Made by a program: the position numbers and the translations under genes | NCBI RefSeq assembly: GCF_051433165.1 | Contig: NZ_JBHMFS010000004.1 | Span: forward strand, 186,001-250,000 | From: Falsiroseomonas sp051433165 | GTDB lineage: Bacteria; Pseudomonadota; Alphaproteobacteria; Acetobacterales; Acetobacteraceae | Length of the DNA: 64,000 bases | Direction: 5' to 3' | The notes under the pieces: model-generated | Database searches by the model: none | What the model was told of the DNA's origin: nothing | Seen by the model: the letters and a program-made list of their open reading frames with translations, nothing else | Shown here: in pieces, positions 40,644-49,766 of the stretch | Layout of the letters: the number at the start of each line of letters is the position of its first letter | How positions within the stretch are numbered: position 1 is the stretch's first letter

Positions 40644-42548
40644 ATGCGTGAACTCGCCGGCCCGCTGAAGTGGGTCTGTTGGGGTTGGGCCGCGGCAGCT
40701 GCCGCGGTCCACCTCTATTTCGGCGGCACGGGCTTCCCCGAGCCGATCCAGATGCGCGGCTTCCATCTGCTGATCTTCACGCCGCTGCTGTTCCTCCTGT
40801 ACCCGGCCTCCAAGACCCGCTCGCCGAAGCACCGGCCTTCGGTGCTGGACTGGGTCTGGGCGGTCGCATCCGGCGTGCCGCATGCCTGGGTGATGTGGAA
40901 CTGGATGGCGGTCGCCGACCGCATGGAATATGTCGACCCGTTCACGCCGACGATGATGGCGCTCGGCGTGCTGGCCATCGTCACGCTGCTGGAGGCGATC
41001 CGCCGCGCGGTGGAACCTGGCCTTGCCATCATGGTCGCCGTGTCGCTCGCCTATATGCAATTCGGCTGGCTGATCCCCGGCCTGCTGAACGCGCGGCCGT
41101 TCAGCCCGGAGGAGATCGTCGAGGCCGCCTGGCTGGTGCCCACCGCGGGCGGTATCTATGGCCCGCTGACGGGCATCGTCGCCACCATCATCGCCGTCTT
41201 TATCCTGTTCGGCAGCTTCATGCAGGGCAGCGGCGCCGGCCGGCTGTTCTCCAATTTCGGCACCGCGGTGGCAGGGCGCTATTGCGGCGGGCCGGCCAAG
41301 GTCTCGGTGGTGACCTCGGGCCTGTTCGGCACGATGAGCGGGTCTTCCGTCTCCAACGTCATCACCACCGGGTCCATGACCATCCCGCTGATGATCCGCG
41401 TCGGCTACCGGCCGGCGGTGGCGGGGGGCATCGAGAGTGCGTCATCCGTGGGCGGCGCGCTGATGCCACCGGTGATGGGGGCGGCGGCCTTCGTCATGGC
41501 CGAGATCACCAACATCCCCTACGGCAACATCCTGGTGGCCGCCGCCGGGGGCGCGGTGCTGTACTACTTCGCCATCCTCTCCGCCGTGCATTTCGAGGCC
41601 AAGAAGCTCGGCCTGGCGCCGGTGCCAGCGAAGGACATTCCCGCCTGGCGAGAGGTGCTGGCCGACGCGCATCTGGTGATCCCGATCGGCGTGCTGGTGT
41701 ACCTGATGTCGGAACGCTGGTCCGGCAATTTCGCCGCCTTCTGCGCGGTGCTGTCCATGGTCGCGGTGGCGTTCTTGCGGCGGCGCACCCGGATGACGCC
41801 GATGCAGATACTGAACAGCCTGGCGAGCGCAGGGCTGACCATGGCGCCGCTGGCCGTGACCATCGCCGGCGCCGGCATCGTTGTTTCCGCGCTGACAGCC
41901 ACGGGCATGGTGGTGGCCTTCGGCGGCATCATCAAGGAAGTCGCGGGCGGCGATCTGGCGATGCTGCTGCTGCTGCTGGCCATCACCGTGCTGATCCTGG
42001 GCATGGGGATACCCACGACACCCAGCTACATCATCGCGGCGGCCATCGGCGTGCCGCAGGTGCTGGAATTGGGCGCCTACCTGAATGTGGACATGCTGCA
42101 GGCGCACATGTTCGTCTTCTACTTCGCGGTGCTGGCGGATACCACGCCGCCCGTCGCGGCGGCCGCCTTCGCCGCGGCGGCGATCGCCAAGGCCAGCCCG
42201 CTGATGACGGCGCTGCATTCCTCGCGCTTTGCCATCGCCGGCTTCGCGGTGGGCTTCGCCTTCATCTACGATCCCGGGATCATGATGCGCGGCGGGCTGG
42301 TGCAGATCATCGGCTCCATCGGCATCATGGCCGGCGCGCTGGTGCTGTTCACCTCGGCCTATGCGGGCTTCCTGATGGCGCCGATGAACGTGCCGCTGCG
42401 CCTGATGCTGGGCGGGCTGGGGCTGGCGGTGGCGTTCTTGCACGCGATCCCGGATGTCGGGCGCTTCGCCCTTGCCTTCCTGTCCCTGGGTCTGGTGGCC
42501 GCCTGGCAAATGGCGGCGGCCCGGCGGGCGGCGGTGACGGACGGGTAG
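40644..42548 (+). CDS. TRAP transporter fused permease subunit (DctQM type)
   Basis: 634-residue inner-membrane protein joining the small four-helix DctQ-like part (about residues 1-170) to the large DctM part of about twelve helices, the standard form partnering TAXI receptors. Recognisable DctM-family blocks: FGSFMQGSGAGRLFSNFGTA, GTMSGSSVSNVITTGSMTIP, ESASSVGGALMPPVMGAAAF, GMGIPTTPSYIIAAAIGVPQ and DTTPPVAAAAFAAAAIAKAS. It transports the ligand using a sodium gradient. It forms a two-gene operon with the TAXI gene; a long hairpin follows the stop. Confidence 0.95.
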   Translation: MRELAGPLKWVCWGWAAAAAAVHLYFGGTGFPEPIQMRGFHLLIFTPLLFLLYPASKTRSPKHRPSVLDWVWAVASGVPHAWVMWNWMAVADRMEYVDPFTPTMMALGVLAIVTLLEAIRRAVEPGLAIMVAVSLAYMQFGWLIPGLLNARPFSPEEIVEAAWLVPTAGGIYGPLTGIVATIIAVFILFGSFMQGSGAGRLFSNFGTAVAGRYCGGPAKVSVVTSGLFGTMSGSSVSNVITTGSMTIPLMIRVGYRPAVAGGIESASSVGGALMPPVMGAAAFVMAEITNIPYGNILVAAAGGAVLYYFAILSAVHFEAKKLGLAPVPAKDIPAWREVLADAHLVIPIGVLVYLMSERWSGNFAAFCAVLSMVAVAFLRRRTRMTPMQILNSLASAGLTMAPLAVTIAGAGIVVSALTATGMVVAFGGIIKEVAGGDLAMLLLLLAITVLILGMGIPTTPSYIIAAAIGVPQVLELGAYLNVDMLQAHMFVFYFAVLADTTPPVAAAAFAAAAIAKASPLMTALHSSRFAIAGFAVGFAFIYDPGIMMRGGLVQIIGSIGIMAGALVLFTSAYAGFLMAPMNVPLRLMLGGLGLAVAFLHAIPDVGRFALAFLSLGLVAAWQMAAARRAAVTDG

Positions 42549-42557
42549 CTTGGTGTA

Positions 42558-42596
42558 GGTGGTTTGCAGGGCGGGCTTGCCCTCCTGCAAACCACC
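42558..42596. terminator. Long bidirectional terminator hairpin
   Basis: GGTGGTTTGCAGG (42558-42570) pairs perfectly with CCTGCAAACCACC (42584-42596); inside the loop GGGC-TT-GCCC forms a further 4-bp stem. It lies exactly between the convergent TRAP permease and phosphatase-family genes. Confidence 0.82.
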
Positions 42597-42599
42597 CGC

Positions 42600-44024
42600 C
42601 TATCGCCGCCGCATCCCCGTCGGGTACAGCCGGCCGCCTGCCTCCGTGCGCATGGCGTCCAGCACGAAGCCGCGCGGCATTTCGACCAGTTCCGGGATCG
42701 GCGGGGCGTCCTCCGCGGCATCCCAAGCCGCGGCCAGCGGGCGGCCCTCGCAGCCCTCCGTGCGGAGGCCCAGTAGATGCAGCACGGTGGGTGCGATGTC
42801 GGTCAGGTCGGCCGGCGCCTGGGCCACGGCACCGCGGCGGAAGGGGCCGCCCTGCATCACCAGCACGGTTGCGAGCTCGGCCCGGTGCAGCCCGCCATGC
42901 ATGCCACCGCCTTCCGGCACATCCGGCGCATCGAAGGGGGCGTGGCCGGGCAGGCCCCATTCATCGGCCTCGGCGCTGCCGGCGAAGGTGGCGACCAGGT
43001 CGGCGCTGCGGCGATGGCCGCTACCGAGCACGGACAGCGCCATCGCCTGGCCGGCGGGCAGGATGGCGGGGTCACGCGCCAACAGCGGCCCGGCCCAGGG
43101 CTGGGTGGCCAGGAACTCCGCCACCTGCGGCGCCAGCGTGGGGTCGCGGAACCACAGGCCCGGCGCGGCGGCCGGCGCCACGACCACATCCACATCGGAT
43201 GCCATGCCGGTGCCGGCGCGAAACCCTGCGCGGCGCAATTCGGCGGCCAGCGACAGCTTGCCGCGGCCGGTGACATGGCCGTGGTCGGACAGCACGATGA
43301 TGCCGATTTCCGCCGCATCCGGCTGCGCATCCCGCCACGCCATCACCTGGCCCACCACGGCATCCGAGGCCGTCAGCCCGGCCTGCGCCTGCGCTGAAAG
43401 AAGCCCGGCATAGTGGAAGGCGATATCCGGCTCGGAAAGCCAGAGCAGCGCCACATCCGGCCGCAGCTTCGGTAGCACATGCTCTAGCAGCACCCGCCCG
43501 GCATGGGCGATACGGTCGAGGTTCGGCGCGGCATGCGGTGGCGTCGCGCCGATCTCGGCCCGGATCAGCGCGGCGGTCGCACCCTCCATATCCTCGACAT
43601 TCCACCGAAAACTGCCGAGGCGGTCCGCTGCCGGGTGCAGCAGCCGAGCCGCGCCCGCGGTGCCGGCGCTGATCAAAGCGAAGCTGCGCCCGGCCTCGGC
43701 CAGGCGCTCGCCCAGGCTCGGCCGTTCCAGCGGGCTCTCGGCGCCCTGCGCCATGGCCAGCACGTCTTCCACCAGCTTGGTCCGCAGCAGCCGGTCCGGC
43801 GCCACGGCGGCATCGAACAGCGTATTTGCCACCATGCCATGCCCGCCCGGCCGGCAGCCGGTGATGAGGGAGGGTGTCGCAACCCGCGTCTCGCTCGGGA
43901 AGACGCTGCGCGCATTGGCGAAGCGTGTCCCGGCGGCGGCGAGTGCGGCCAGGTTCGGCGTGGCTTCCGGCGCGACCATGTCCGGGCGCAGCCCGTCGAG
44001 GGCGATCAGGATGAAGCGGGGCAT
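42600..44024 (-). CDS. Alkaline phosphatase superfamily phosphodiesterase/pyrophosphatase
   Basis: 474-residue member of the type I phosphodiesterase/nucleotide pyrophosphatase (NPP) branch of the alkaline phosphatase superfamily. Metal and catalytic sites: IALDGLRPDM (first Asp), SVFPSETRVATPSLITGCRP (nucleophile Thr), VALLWLSEPDIAFHYAGLLS, VLSDHGHVTGRG (Asp-His) and a late His in GGGMHGGLHRAEL. No signal peptide, so cytoplasmic. It probably cleaves a phosphodiester or pyrophosphate; the neighbourhood does not fix the substrate. It is 14 kb from the PehA-type enzyme of the same superfamily. Confidence 0.9.
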   Translation of the reverse strand: MPRFILIALDGLRPDMVAPEATPNLAALAAAGTRFANARSVFPSETRVATPSLITGCRPGGHGMVANTLFDAAVAPDRLLRTKLVEDVLAMAQGAESPLERPSLGERLAEAGRSFALISAGTAGAARLLHPAADRLGSFRWNVEDMEGATAALIRAEIGATPPHAAPNLDRIAHAGRVLLEHVLPKLRPDVALLWLSEPDIAFHYAGLLSAQAQAGLTASDAVVGQVMAWRDAQPDAAEIGIIVLSDHGHVTGRGKLSLAAELRRAGFRAGTGMASDVDVVVAPAAAPGLWFRDPTLAPQVAEFLATQPWAGPLLARDPAILPAGQAMALSVLGSGHRRSADLVATFAGSAEADEWGLPGHAPFDAPDVPEGGGMHGGLHRAELATVLVMQGGPFRRGAVAQAPADLTDIAPTVLHLLGLRTEGCEGRPLAAAWDAAEDAPPIPELVEMPRGFVLDAMRTEAGGRLYPTGMRRR

Positions 44025-44111
44025 GCGGTCACTGTCTCCAATTTCTCATTGACCCCCGGGCGCCGCCTGGCCGAAGCTGCGGATAAGCAAGGGGGTTGTC
44101 GAGGGCTCTCC

Positions 44112-44321
44112 ATGGCGGCGCGCACCACGATCTACCGAGGCCACCGCATCCACTCGGTGCCGCACGGCCCGGGCTGGCGCCTGCGGATCGTGCTGCCGCG
44201 GCGCGGCGGCAACACCGTGCTGCGCAACCGCGTGCCGCGCGGCCTGCCGCAATTGCTGGCGGAAGCGCGGCTGCATATCGACCGGCTGCTGGACGGGGCG
44301 GCTTGGCAGCACGCCCCGTAG
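44112..44321 (+). CDS. Hypothetical small basic protein
   Basis: 69-residue basic frame: ARTTIYRGHRIHSVPHGPGW, RLRIVLPRRGGNTVLRNRVP, LLAEARLHIDRLLDGAAW. A short beta-hairpin followed by a helix is plausible. Not a family I can name; similar small Arg-rich proteins occur as lone genes in this group. The Shine-Dalgarno is weak. It converges with the ABC operon (5-base gap). Moderate confidence only. Confidence 0.45.
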   Translation: MAARTTIYRGHRIHSVPHGPGWRLRIVLPRRGGNTVLRNRVPRGLPQLLAEARLHIDRLLDGAAWQHAP

Positions 44322-44327
44322 CGTAGG

Positions 44328-45206
44328 TTACCGCAGCGTCGGGTCCATCTTGTCGCGCAGCCAGTCACCGATCAGGGAGACGGATAGCGTGGTCAGGATG
44401 ATGGTGAAGGCCGGCGCCAGCAGGATCCACGGCGCCCGGGTCAGATACTCCCGCCCATAGCCCACCATCGACCCGAGCGACGTCGCCGGCGGCTGCACGC
44501 CAAGGCCGAGGAAGGACAGCCCCGATTCCAGCAGGATGATCTCGGGGAAGGCCAGCGTCATGGACACGATGAGCGTGGAGGCGATGTTCGGCAGCACATG
44601 CCGGCCATAGATCCGCCAGGGCGAGGCACCCAACTGCCGCACCGCCGCCGCATAGCCCTGGCCGCTGGCCGAGATCGCCAGGCCGCGCGCGATGCGGGCG
44701 TAGCGTTCCCAGGCATGGAAGCCGAGCAGGCAGATGAACAGCACCATCGAATTGCCGAAGAAGGCCAGCACCGACAGCGCCAGGATCAGGAAGGGCAGGC
44801 TGGCGGAGAAGTCCACCAGCGCCAGCACCACCTGTTCCACCAGGCCGCGGAAATGCGCCGCCAGAAACCCCAGCGTGGTGCCGACGACGGCACCGATGAT
44901 GGTGGCGCCGAAGGCGATCAGCAGGCTCATCCGGATCGAGTAGATCAGGCGGGCCATCACATCCCGCCCCAGCTCATCCGTGCCAAGCGGATGCAGCCAG
45001 GTGCCGCCCATGAAGACCGGCGGCGAGAGGCGGTTGCGGAGGTCGAGCGCGGTATAGGCATAGGGGCTGATCACATCGGCCAGCAGCGCGATGCCGAGCA
45101 TGGAGGCCAGCCAGGCCAGGCCGAACAGCACCATCGGCGGCGGCAGCGACCGCGCCTTGCGGGGCTGGGTGGTGGCCAGGGTGGCGGGTGCGGTGATGTC
45201 GGACAT
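44328..45206 (-). CDS. Peptide-type ABC transporter permease (DppC class), SBP-array operon
   Basis: 292-residue inner-membrane permease, last gene of the long operon starting at 58469. The first membrane helix is VLFGLAWLASMLGIALLADV; then the DppC-type block ISPYAYTALDLRNRLSPPVF, GTDELGRDVMARLIYSIRMS, further helices and the coupling loop ESGLSFLGLGVQPPATSLGS. The ATG at 45206 lies 2 bases after the DppB-type stop. Together with 45209-48160 it forms a complete importer, served by up to five receptors. Confidence 0.95.
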   Translation of the reverse strand: MSDITAPATLATTQPRKARSLPPPMVLFGLAWLASMLGIALLADVISPYAYTALDLRNRLSPPVFMGGTWLHPLGTDELGRDVMARLIYSIRMSLLIAFGATIIGAVVGTTLGFLAAHFRGLVEQVVLALVDFSASLPFLILALSVLAFFGNSMVLFICLLGFHAWERYARIARGLAISASGQGYAAAVRQLGASPWRIYGRHVLPNIASTLIVSMTLAFPEIILLESGLSFLGLGVQPPATSLGSMVGYGREYLTRAPWILLAPAFTIILTTLSVSLIGDWLRDKMDPTLR

Positions 45207-45208
45207 GG

Positions 45209-46150
45209 TCAGGCGGTCCCCGCTGCGCGCTTGGGTTGGTTGCGAAGCCGCGGGTCCAGCAGGCCGTACAGCAGGTCCACGATCAGATTGGCGGTGACCA
45301 TGGTGGCCGCGACCAGCAGCAGGATGCACTGCACCACCGCAAGGTCCCGGTTCGCGACCGCCACAACCAGCAGGCGGCCGACGCCAGGCCAGGAGAAGAC
45401 GCTTTCCACCACCACGGCGCCGGCGATCAGGCTGCCGACCATGAAGCCGATGATGGTGACGGTCGGGATGGCGGCGTTGGGCAGAGCATGGCCCCAGACC
45501 ACCCGGCGCCACGGCACGCCCTTGGCCGAGGCGGTGCGGATATAGGGCTGGCCCAGCACCTCCAGCATGGCGCTGCGGGTGAAGCGCGCCAGCACCGCGG
45601 CACCGCCGACGCCCATGGTGATGATCGGCAGGATCGCATGCCGCCAGCTTTCCTGCCCACCGGAGGGCAGCCAGCCAAGCTGCACGGCGAACACCAGAAC
45701 CAGCAGCAACCCGAGCACGAAGGACGGCACGGTGAAGCCGGCGACTGCCAGCAGCATCACGGCGCGGTCGATGAAGGAATTGCGATACAGCGCCGCGGTA
45801 ATGCCCGCCGGAATGCCGATGCCCAGCTTGATGATCAGCGCTGGGATCGTCAGCGCCAGCGTCGCCGGAATGCGCTCCGCCACCAGCACGATCGCATCGC
45901 GCCCATCGCGCATGGATCGCCCGAGATCGCCCTGGAGAATGGCGCCGAAGTAGTGAAAATATTGCAGCAACACGGGCTGATCGAGGCCCCAGGCGGTACG
46001 AAACGCATCCACCGCCTCGGGCGGCGCATCGGCGCCCATGATGATCTGCGCCGGGTCACCGGACAGGCGCAGCACGATGAAGGCGAAGGTCACCACCATG
46101 ATGATGGTGATGCCGGCGCGCAGCAGGCGGCTGCCGAAGAAACGAATCAT
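45209..46150 (-). CDS. Peptide-type ABC transporter permease (DppB class), SBP-array operon
   Basis: 313-residue permease: MIRFFGSRLLRAGITIIMVV first helix, periplasmic GLDQPVLLQYFHYFGAILQG loop, then LALTIPALIIKLGIGIPAGI and the coupling motif ARFTRSAMLEVLGQPYIRTA followed by SAKGVPWRRV. The C-terminal DLLYGLLDPRLRN ending is typical of DppB/OppB. It starts 1 base after the upstream ATPase stop, so translation is coupled. Confidence 0.95.
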   Translation of the reverse strand: MIRFFGSRLLRAGITIIMVVTFAFIVLRLSGDPAQIIMGADAPPEAVDAFRTAWGLDQPVLLQYFHYFGAILQGDLGRSMRDGRDAIVLVAERIPATLALTIPALIIKLGIGIPAGITAALYRNSFIDRAVMLLAVAGFTVPSFVLGLLLVLVFAVQLGWLPSGGQESWRHAILPIITMGVGGAAVLARFTRSAMLEVLGQPYIRTASAKGVPWRRVVWGHALPNAAIPTVTIIGFMVGSLIAGAVVVESVFSWPGVGRLLVVAVANRDLAVVQCILLLVAATMVTANLIVDLLYGLLDPRLRNQPKRAAGTA

Positions 46151-46151
46151 C

Positions 46152-47180
46152 TCAGGCGGCTTCCTTTGCTACGCCGTTGCCGGGCAATACGCCGGTGCCG
46201 GGCGCGACTTCGCCCTGCGCCACATGGCAGGCCACCATGCGGCCATCGCCGCTGCGCGGTTTCAGCACGGGGGTTTCGCGCGCGCACAGGCCGGTGGCGA
46301 AGGCGCAGCGCGGGTGAAACGCGCAGCCGGAGGGACGGTCCGCCGGGTTCGGCGGGTCGCCCTGCAGCACGATGCCGCGCCCAACCTTGCCGGGATGCGG
46401 AATGGCGGAGACCAGCGCCTGGGTATACGGATGCGCCGGCGCGTGCAGCACCTCATCCGGCTCGCCTTCCTCGACGATGCGGCCGAGATACATCACGGCG
46501 ACCCGGTGGCTGACCTGCCGCACCGCCCGCAGATCATGGCTGATGAACAGGATGCCGAGGCCGAGGCTGGCTTGCAGATCCACCAGCAGGTTCATCACCT
46601 GCGCCTGGATCGAGACATCCAGCGCGCTGATCGGCTCGTCGCAGACCAGCAAAGCGGGGTTGGTGGCGAGCGCGCGGGCCAGCACGGCGCGCTGGCGCTG
46701 GCCGCCGGACAGCTCATGCGGGTAGCGCGCGGCCTGGTCCGGCCGCAGCCCGACGCCGCGCAGCAGTTCCGCCGTGCGTTCCGTGCGCTCGGCCGGCGTG
46801 CCGATGTTGTGGATCTCCAGCGGCTCCGCCACCTGCGTGCCGATCGGCAGGCGACGGTCCAGCGCACCGAGCGGGTCCTGGAACACCATCTGCATGCGCG
46901 CACGCGACTTGCGCCAGGCATCGGTGTTGGGCGCCGGCATCGCCTTGCCATCGAACTCCACGTGGCCGTTGTCAGGCTGCTCCAGCCCGAGCACCAGGCG
47001 GCCTGTGGTCGATTTGCCGCAGCCGGATTCGCCGACCAGGCCCAGCGTGCGGCCGCGTTCCACCTTTAGCGAAACACCATCCACGGCGCGCACCTCGACC
47101 GATTTGCCGAACACGCCGCGGCGCATGGCGTAGCGCCGCGTGATGCTTTCGGCGACCAGAAGTTCTCCGCCGCTTCTCAT
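46152..47180 (-). CDS. Peptide-type ABC transporter ATP-binding protein (OppF class), SBP-array operon
   Basis: 342-residue ATPase. Walker A GESGCGKSTTGRLVLG, Q-loop MVFQDPLGALD, signature LSGGQRQRAVLARAL, Walker B LLVCDEPISALDVS, H-loop FISHDLRAVRQ, and the oligopeptide-specific C-terminal cysteine region GCAFHPRCAFATGLCARE. ATG 47180 overlaps the OppD stop (ATGA); an in-frame Met at 47303 lies inside the OppD gene and is rejected. Confidence 0.95.
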   Translation of the reverse strand: MRSGGELLVAESITRRYAMRRGVFGKSVEVRAVDGVSLKVERGRTLGLVGESGCGKSTTGRLVLGLEQPDNGHVEFDGKAMPAPNTDAWRKSRARMQMVFQDPLGALDRRLPIGTQVAEPLEIHNIGTPAERTERTAELLRGVGLRPDQAARYPHELSGGQRQRAVLARALATNPALLVCDEPISALDVSIQAQVMNLLVDLQASLGLGILFISHDLRAVRQVSHRVAVMYLGRIVEEGEPDEVLHAPAHPYTQALVSAIPHPGKVGRGIVLQGDPPNPADRPSGCAFHPRCAFATGLCARETPVLKPRSGDGRMVACHVAQGEVAPGTGVLPGNGVAKEAA

Positions 47181-48160
47181 ACGTAGGCCGCCTGATCCTG
47201 GGTAACGGGAAGCGTTGCGCGAATGCAGGCGGCGCGATGGCCGCGCCCCAGCCCCACCGGTTCCGGCACCGCGGCGTCGCAGGCGGAGACATGCATGGAA
47301 CAACGCGGCGCGAAGGCGCAGCCGGGCGGCATCGCCCAGGGCTCCGGCACGCCGCCCGGAATCGCGGACAGCTTGCGGCGCGGGCCGTGCAGCGGCGGCA
47401 GCGCGCCGAGCAGGCCGCGGGTGTAGGGATGCGCCGGCGCTTCGAACAACCGCGCGCTCGGCGCCTGTTCCACGATGCGGCCGGCATACATGACGCAGAC
47501 GCGCTCGCAGCTATCGGCAACCACGCCGAGGTCGTGGGAGATCAGTACCAGCGCCATGCCGGTCTCCTTCCGCAGATCCTGCAACAGGGTCAGGATCTGC
47601 GCCTGGATGGTGACGTCCAGCGCCGTCGTCGGCTCATCCGCCACCAGCAATTCGGGGCGACCGGCGAGGGCGATGGCGATCATCACGCGCTGGTTCTGCC
47701 CGCCGGACAGTTCATGCGGCCAGGCATCCAGGCGCCGCGCGGCGTCCGGGATGCCGACCTGATCCAGCAGGCGCTTGGCTTCGGCGCGCGCCTGCGGGCC
47801 ATCCATGCCGCGATGCAGGCGCAGCGCTTCCGTGATCTGCTTGCCGATGCGATGCACGGGATTGAGGCTGCTGGCCGGGTCCTGGAAGATCATCGCGATG
47901 CGGCCACCGCGTACGCGGTCCAGCACATCCGGACGGGCCTGCAGCAGTTCCTGCCCGTCCAGTTTCACGCTGCCGGTGACGCTGGCGCGACCGGGCAGCA
48001 GGCCCAGCGCCGCAAGCCAGGTCACCGATTTGCCGCAGCCCGACTCGCCAACGAGACCCACGGATTCGCCCGGCGCCACATCGAGGTCGATGCCGCGCAG
48101 TGCGAGCTGTTCGTCGAATGCGACGCGCAGCCCCTTGAGCGAGACGAGCGGCGCGGTCAT
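47177..48160 (-). CDS. Peptide-type ABC transporter ATP-binding protein (OppD class), SBP-array operon
   Basis: 327-residue ATPase. Walker A GESGCGKSVTWLAALG, Q-loop IFQDPASSLNPVH, signature LSGGQNQRVMIAIAL, Walker B LLVADEPTTALDVT, H-loop LISHDLGVVAD and a C-terminal CAFAPRCSMHVSAC cysteine cluster. Its ATG overlaps the stop of the first SBP (ATGA), joining the receptor array directly to the importer. Confidence 0.95.
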   Translation of the reverse strand: MTAPLVSLKGLRVAFDEQLALRGIDLDVAPGESVGLVGESGCGKSVTWLAALGLLPGRASVTGSVKLDGQELLQARPDVLDRVRGGRIAMIFQDPASSLNPVHRIGKQITEALRLHRGMDGPQARAEAKRLLDQVGIPDAARRLDAWPHELSGGQNQRVMIAIALAGRPELLVADEPTTALDVTIQAQILTLLQDLRKETGMALVLISHDLGVVADSCERVCVMYAGRIVEQAPSARLFEAPAHPYTRGLLGALPPLHGPRRKLSAIPGGVPEPWAMPPGCAFAPRCSMHVSACDAAVPEPVGLGRGHRAACIRATLPVTQDQAAYV

Positions 48161-49764
48161 GCACCCACCCGCAGATTGCCGGGGCCGAAGTTCATCGCCC
48201 AGCCCTTGGAGGCGCGCCAGTCGATGTCCTTGCGCTTCGCCGTGAAGGCGGCCGCCTGGTGCAGCACGATGTAGCCCGGATCCTCGCGCTCCACGATGGT
48301 CAGCAGGCGGCGGAACAGGTCGCGGCGGCGGGCGATATCGGTTTCAGTCTCCAGCGCGGCGGAGGTGCGGTTGAAATCCTCATTCGCCCATTCGCCGGTG
48401 CGCTCGGCTTCCGTGCGCGGGCCGAAGCTGCGCAGGATGCCGGCGACCGGATCGCCGAAGATCGAGGTGTTGGACCAGTCGCGCACGCCGCGGCCCGGGG
48501 TGCGGGCGGTGACCTGGGCGAAATTCTCCTGCATCGCGATCTGAACGTTGATGCCAACAGCGCGCCACATCTCGATCATGATCTGCGCGTTGGAGACCTG
48601 GTTTGTGTAGTAGTTGTTGAGCAGGCGATAGGGGATGGGCTCGCCCTGATAGTTCGCCTCGCGTAGCAGGCGCCGCGCCTCGGCCGGGTCGAAGCGGGGG
48701 TTCTCCCAATCCGCCAGGTACATCGCGCCATAGCTCTCAAGCTGCATGCCGCGCGGGATCGCGGTGCGCCCGGCCCAGAGCGCATCGACCAGCACCTGCC
48801 GGTCGATCGCATGCGTCATGGCGCGGCGGACCCGCGCATCGGCCAGCACCGGGTTCGTCTTGTCGAAGGCCAGCTTGCGGATGTTGTTGATCGGGCTGCC
48901 CAGCACCTCGAAGCGCGCATTGCCTTCGACGACGCTGATCTGGTCGGGCGGAATGTCGCAGGCGAAGTCATACTCGCCGGAGAACAGGCCGTTCACCCGA
49001 CCGGAGACTTCCGGCACCTCGACGAAACGCAGCCGCCGCGCGGGCGGGCGGCCACCCCAGTAGGAATCATGCGCCTCCATCACCAGCGAGGTGTCCGGGC
49101 GGAAATCGGCGATGCGGTAGGGCCCGGTGCCGATCGGTGCGCGGCCCCATTCCAGCCAGCTCGGCGCGGCGGCGAAAGCCTCACGCGACAGGATGGCGCC
49201 GACGCTCTGCGCCACGCGGCCTTCCAGCGTCACATCCGGCGTGCGGTTGACGAAACGCACCGTGTGGCGGTCGACGATCTCGATCCGCTCCAGGCCCGGA
49301 TAGGTGCGGCGGCTGACGGCCACGACCTCGGAAGGCGGCTCCTTCGTCGCGGTGCCGGCCAGTACCGTGGACTGCCCCGCGCCGGTTGCGCCCTTGGTGC
49401 CGAACAGGCGCTCGCCGAAGGAAAAGGCGACATCCTCCGCCGTCATCTCCCGCCCATCATGGAAGCGCACGCCGGGCCGCAGCGTGAGCTCCAGCGTCGA
49501 GGCATTTGGACGGCGCCATTCGGTGGCGAGGCCCGGAACCAGTTCGGCATTGCCGAGCCAGTTCGTGCCTACAAGCTGCTCCGCATACAGGCCATGAATG
49601 CGGAAGCCGACATTGGACTGCTCGCGCGGCGGCTCGAAGGTGTTGGAGTTGGAAAGCTTCTGCACCGCGATCGTCAGCGTCGGACGATTGTCGCTTTGCG
49701 CGATGGCCGGCATCGCCAGCAGCGTGGGTGCCGCGAAAAGGGCACGGCGGGTGAAGTTGGTCAT
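48157..49764 (-). CDS. Substrate-binding protein, family 5, array copy 1 (importer-proximal)
   Basis: 535-residue periplasmic receptor. Signal TNFTRRALFAAPTLLAMPAI, then the array hallmark RPTLTIAVQKLSNSNTFEPP and REQSNVGFRI. Shared blocks: PGVRFHDGREMTAEDVAFSF, FACDIPPDQI, TNPVLADARVRRAMTHAIDR, PYRLLNNYYTNQVSNAQIMI. It is the most divergent copy: the C-terminus ends GPGNLRVGA, not NWGA, and its last codons carry the OppD ribosome site instead (GGGTGGGTGC before ATG). The ATG at 49764 follows TTGGGGAGCC from the end of copy 2, with a 2-base gap. Confidence 0.94.
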   Translation of the reverse strand: MTNFTRRALFAAPTLLAMPAIAQSDNRPTLTIAVQKLSNSNTFEPPREQSNVGFRIHGLYAEQLVGTNWLGNAELVPGLATEWRRPNASTLELTLRPGVRFHDGREMTAEDVAFSFGERLFGTKGATGAGQSTVLAGTATKEPPSEVVAVSRRTYPGLERIEIVDRHTVRFVNRTPDVTLEGRVAQSVGAILSREAFAAAPSWLEWGRAPIGTGPYRIADFRPDTSLVMEAHDSYWGGRPPARRLRFVEVPEVSGRVNGLFSGEYDFACDIPPDQISVVEGNARFEVLGSPINNIRKLAFDKTNPVLADARVRRAMTHAIDRQVLVDALWAGRTAIPRGMQLESYGAMYLADWENPRFDPAEARRLLREANYQGEPIPYRLLNNYYTNQVSNAQIMIEMWRAVGINVQIAMQENFAQVTARTPGRGVRDWSNTSIFGDPVAGILRSFGPRTEAERTGEWANEDFNRTSAALETETDIARRRDLFRRLLTIVEREDPGYIVLHQAAAFTAKRKDIDWRASKGWAMNFGPGNLRVGA

Positions 49765-49766
49765 GT

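Noticed and set aside
40670..43273. 867-codon plus-strand frame overlapping the TRAP permease in another phase
   Set aside because: The permease phase has clear membrane helices and DctM motifs; the alternative product is Arg/Gly/Pro-rich shadow coding and runs through the terminator hairpin.
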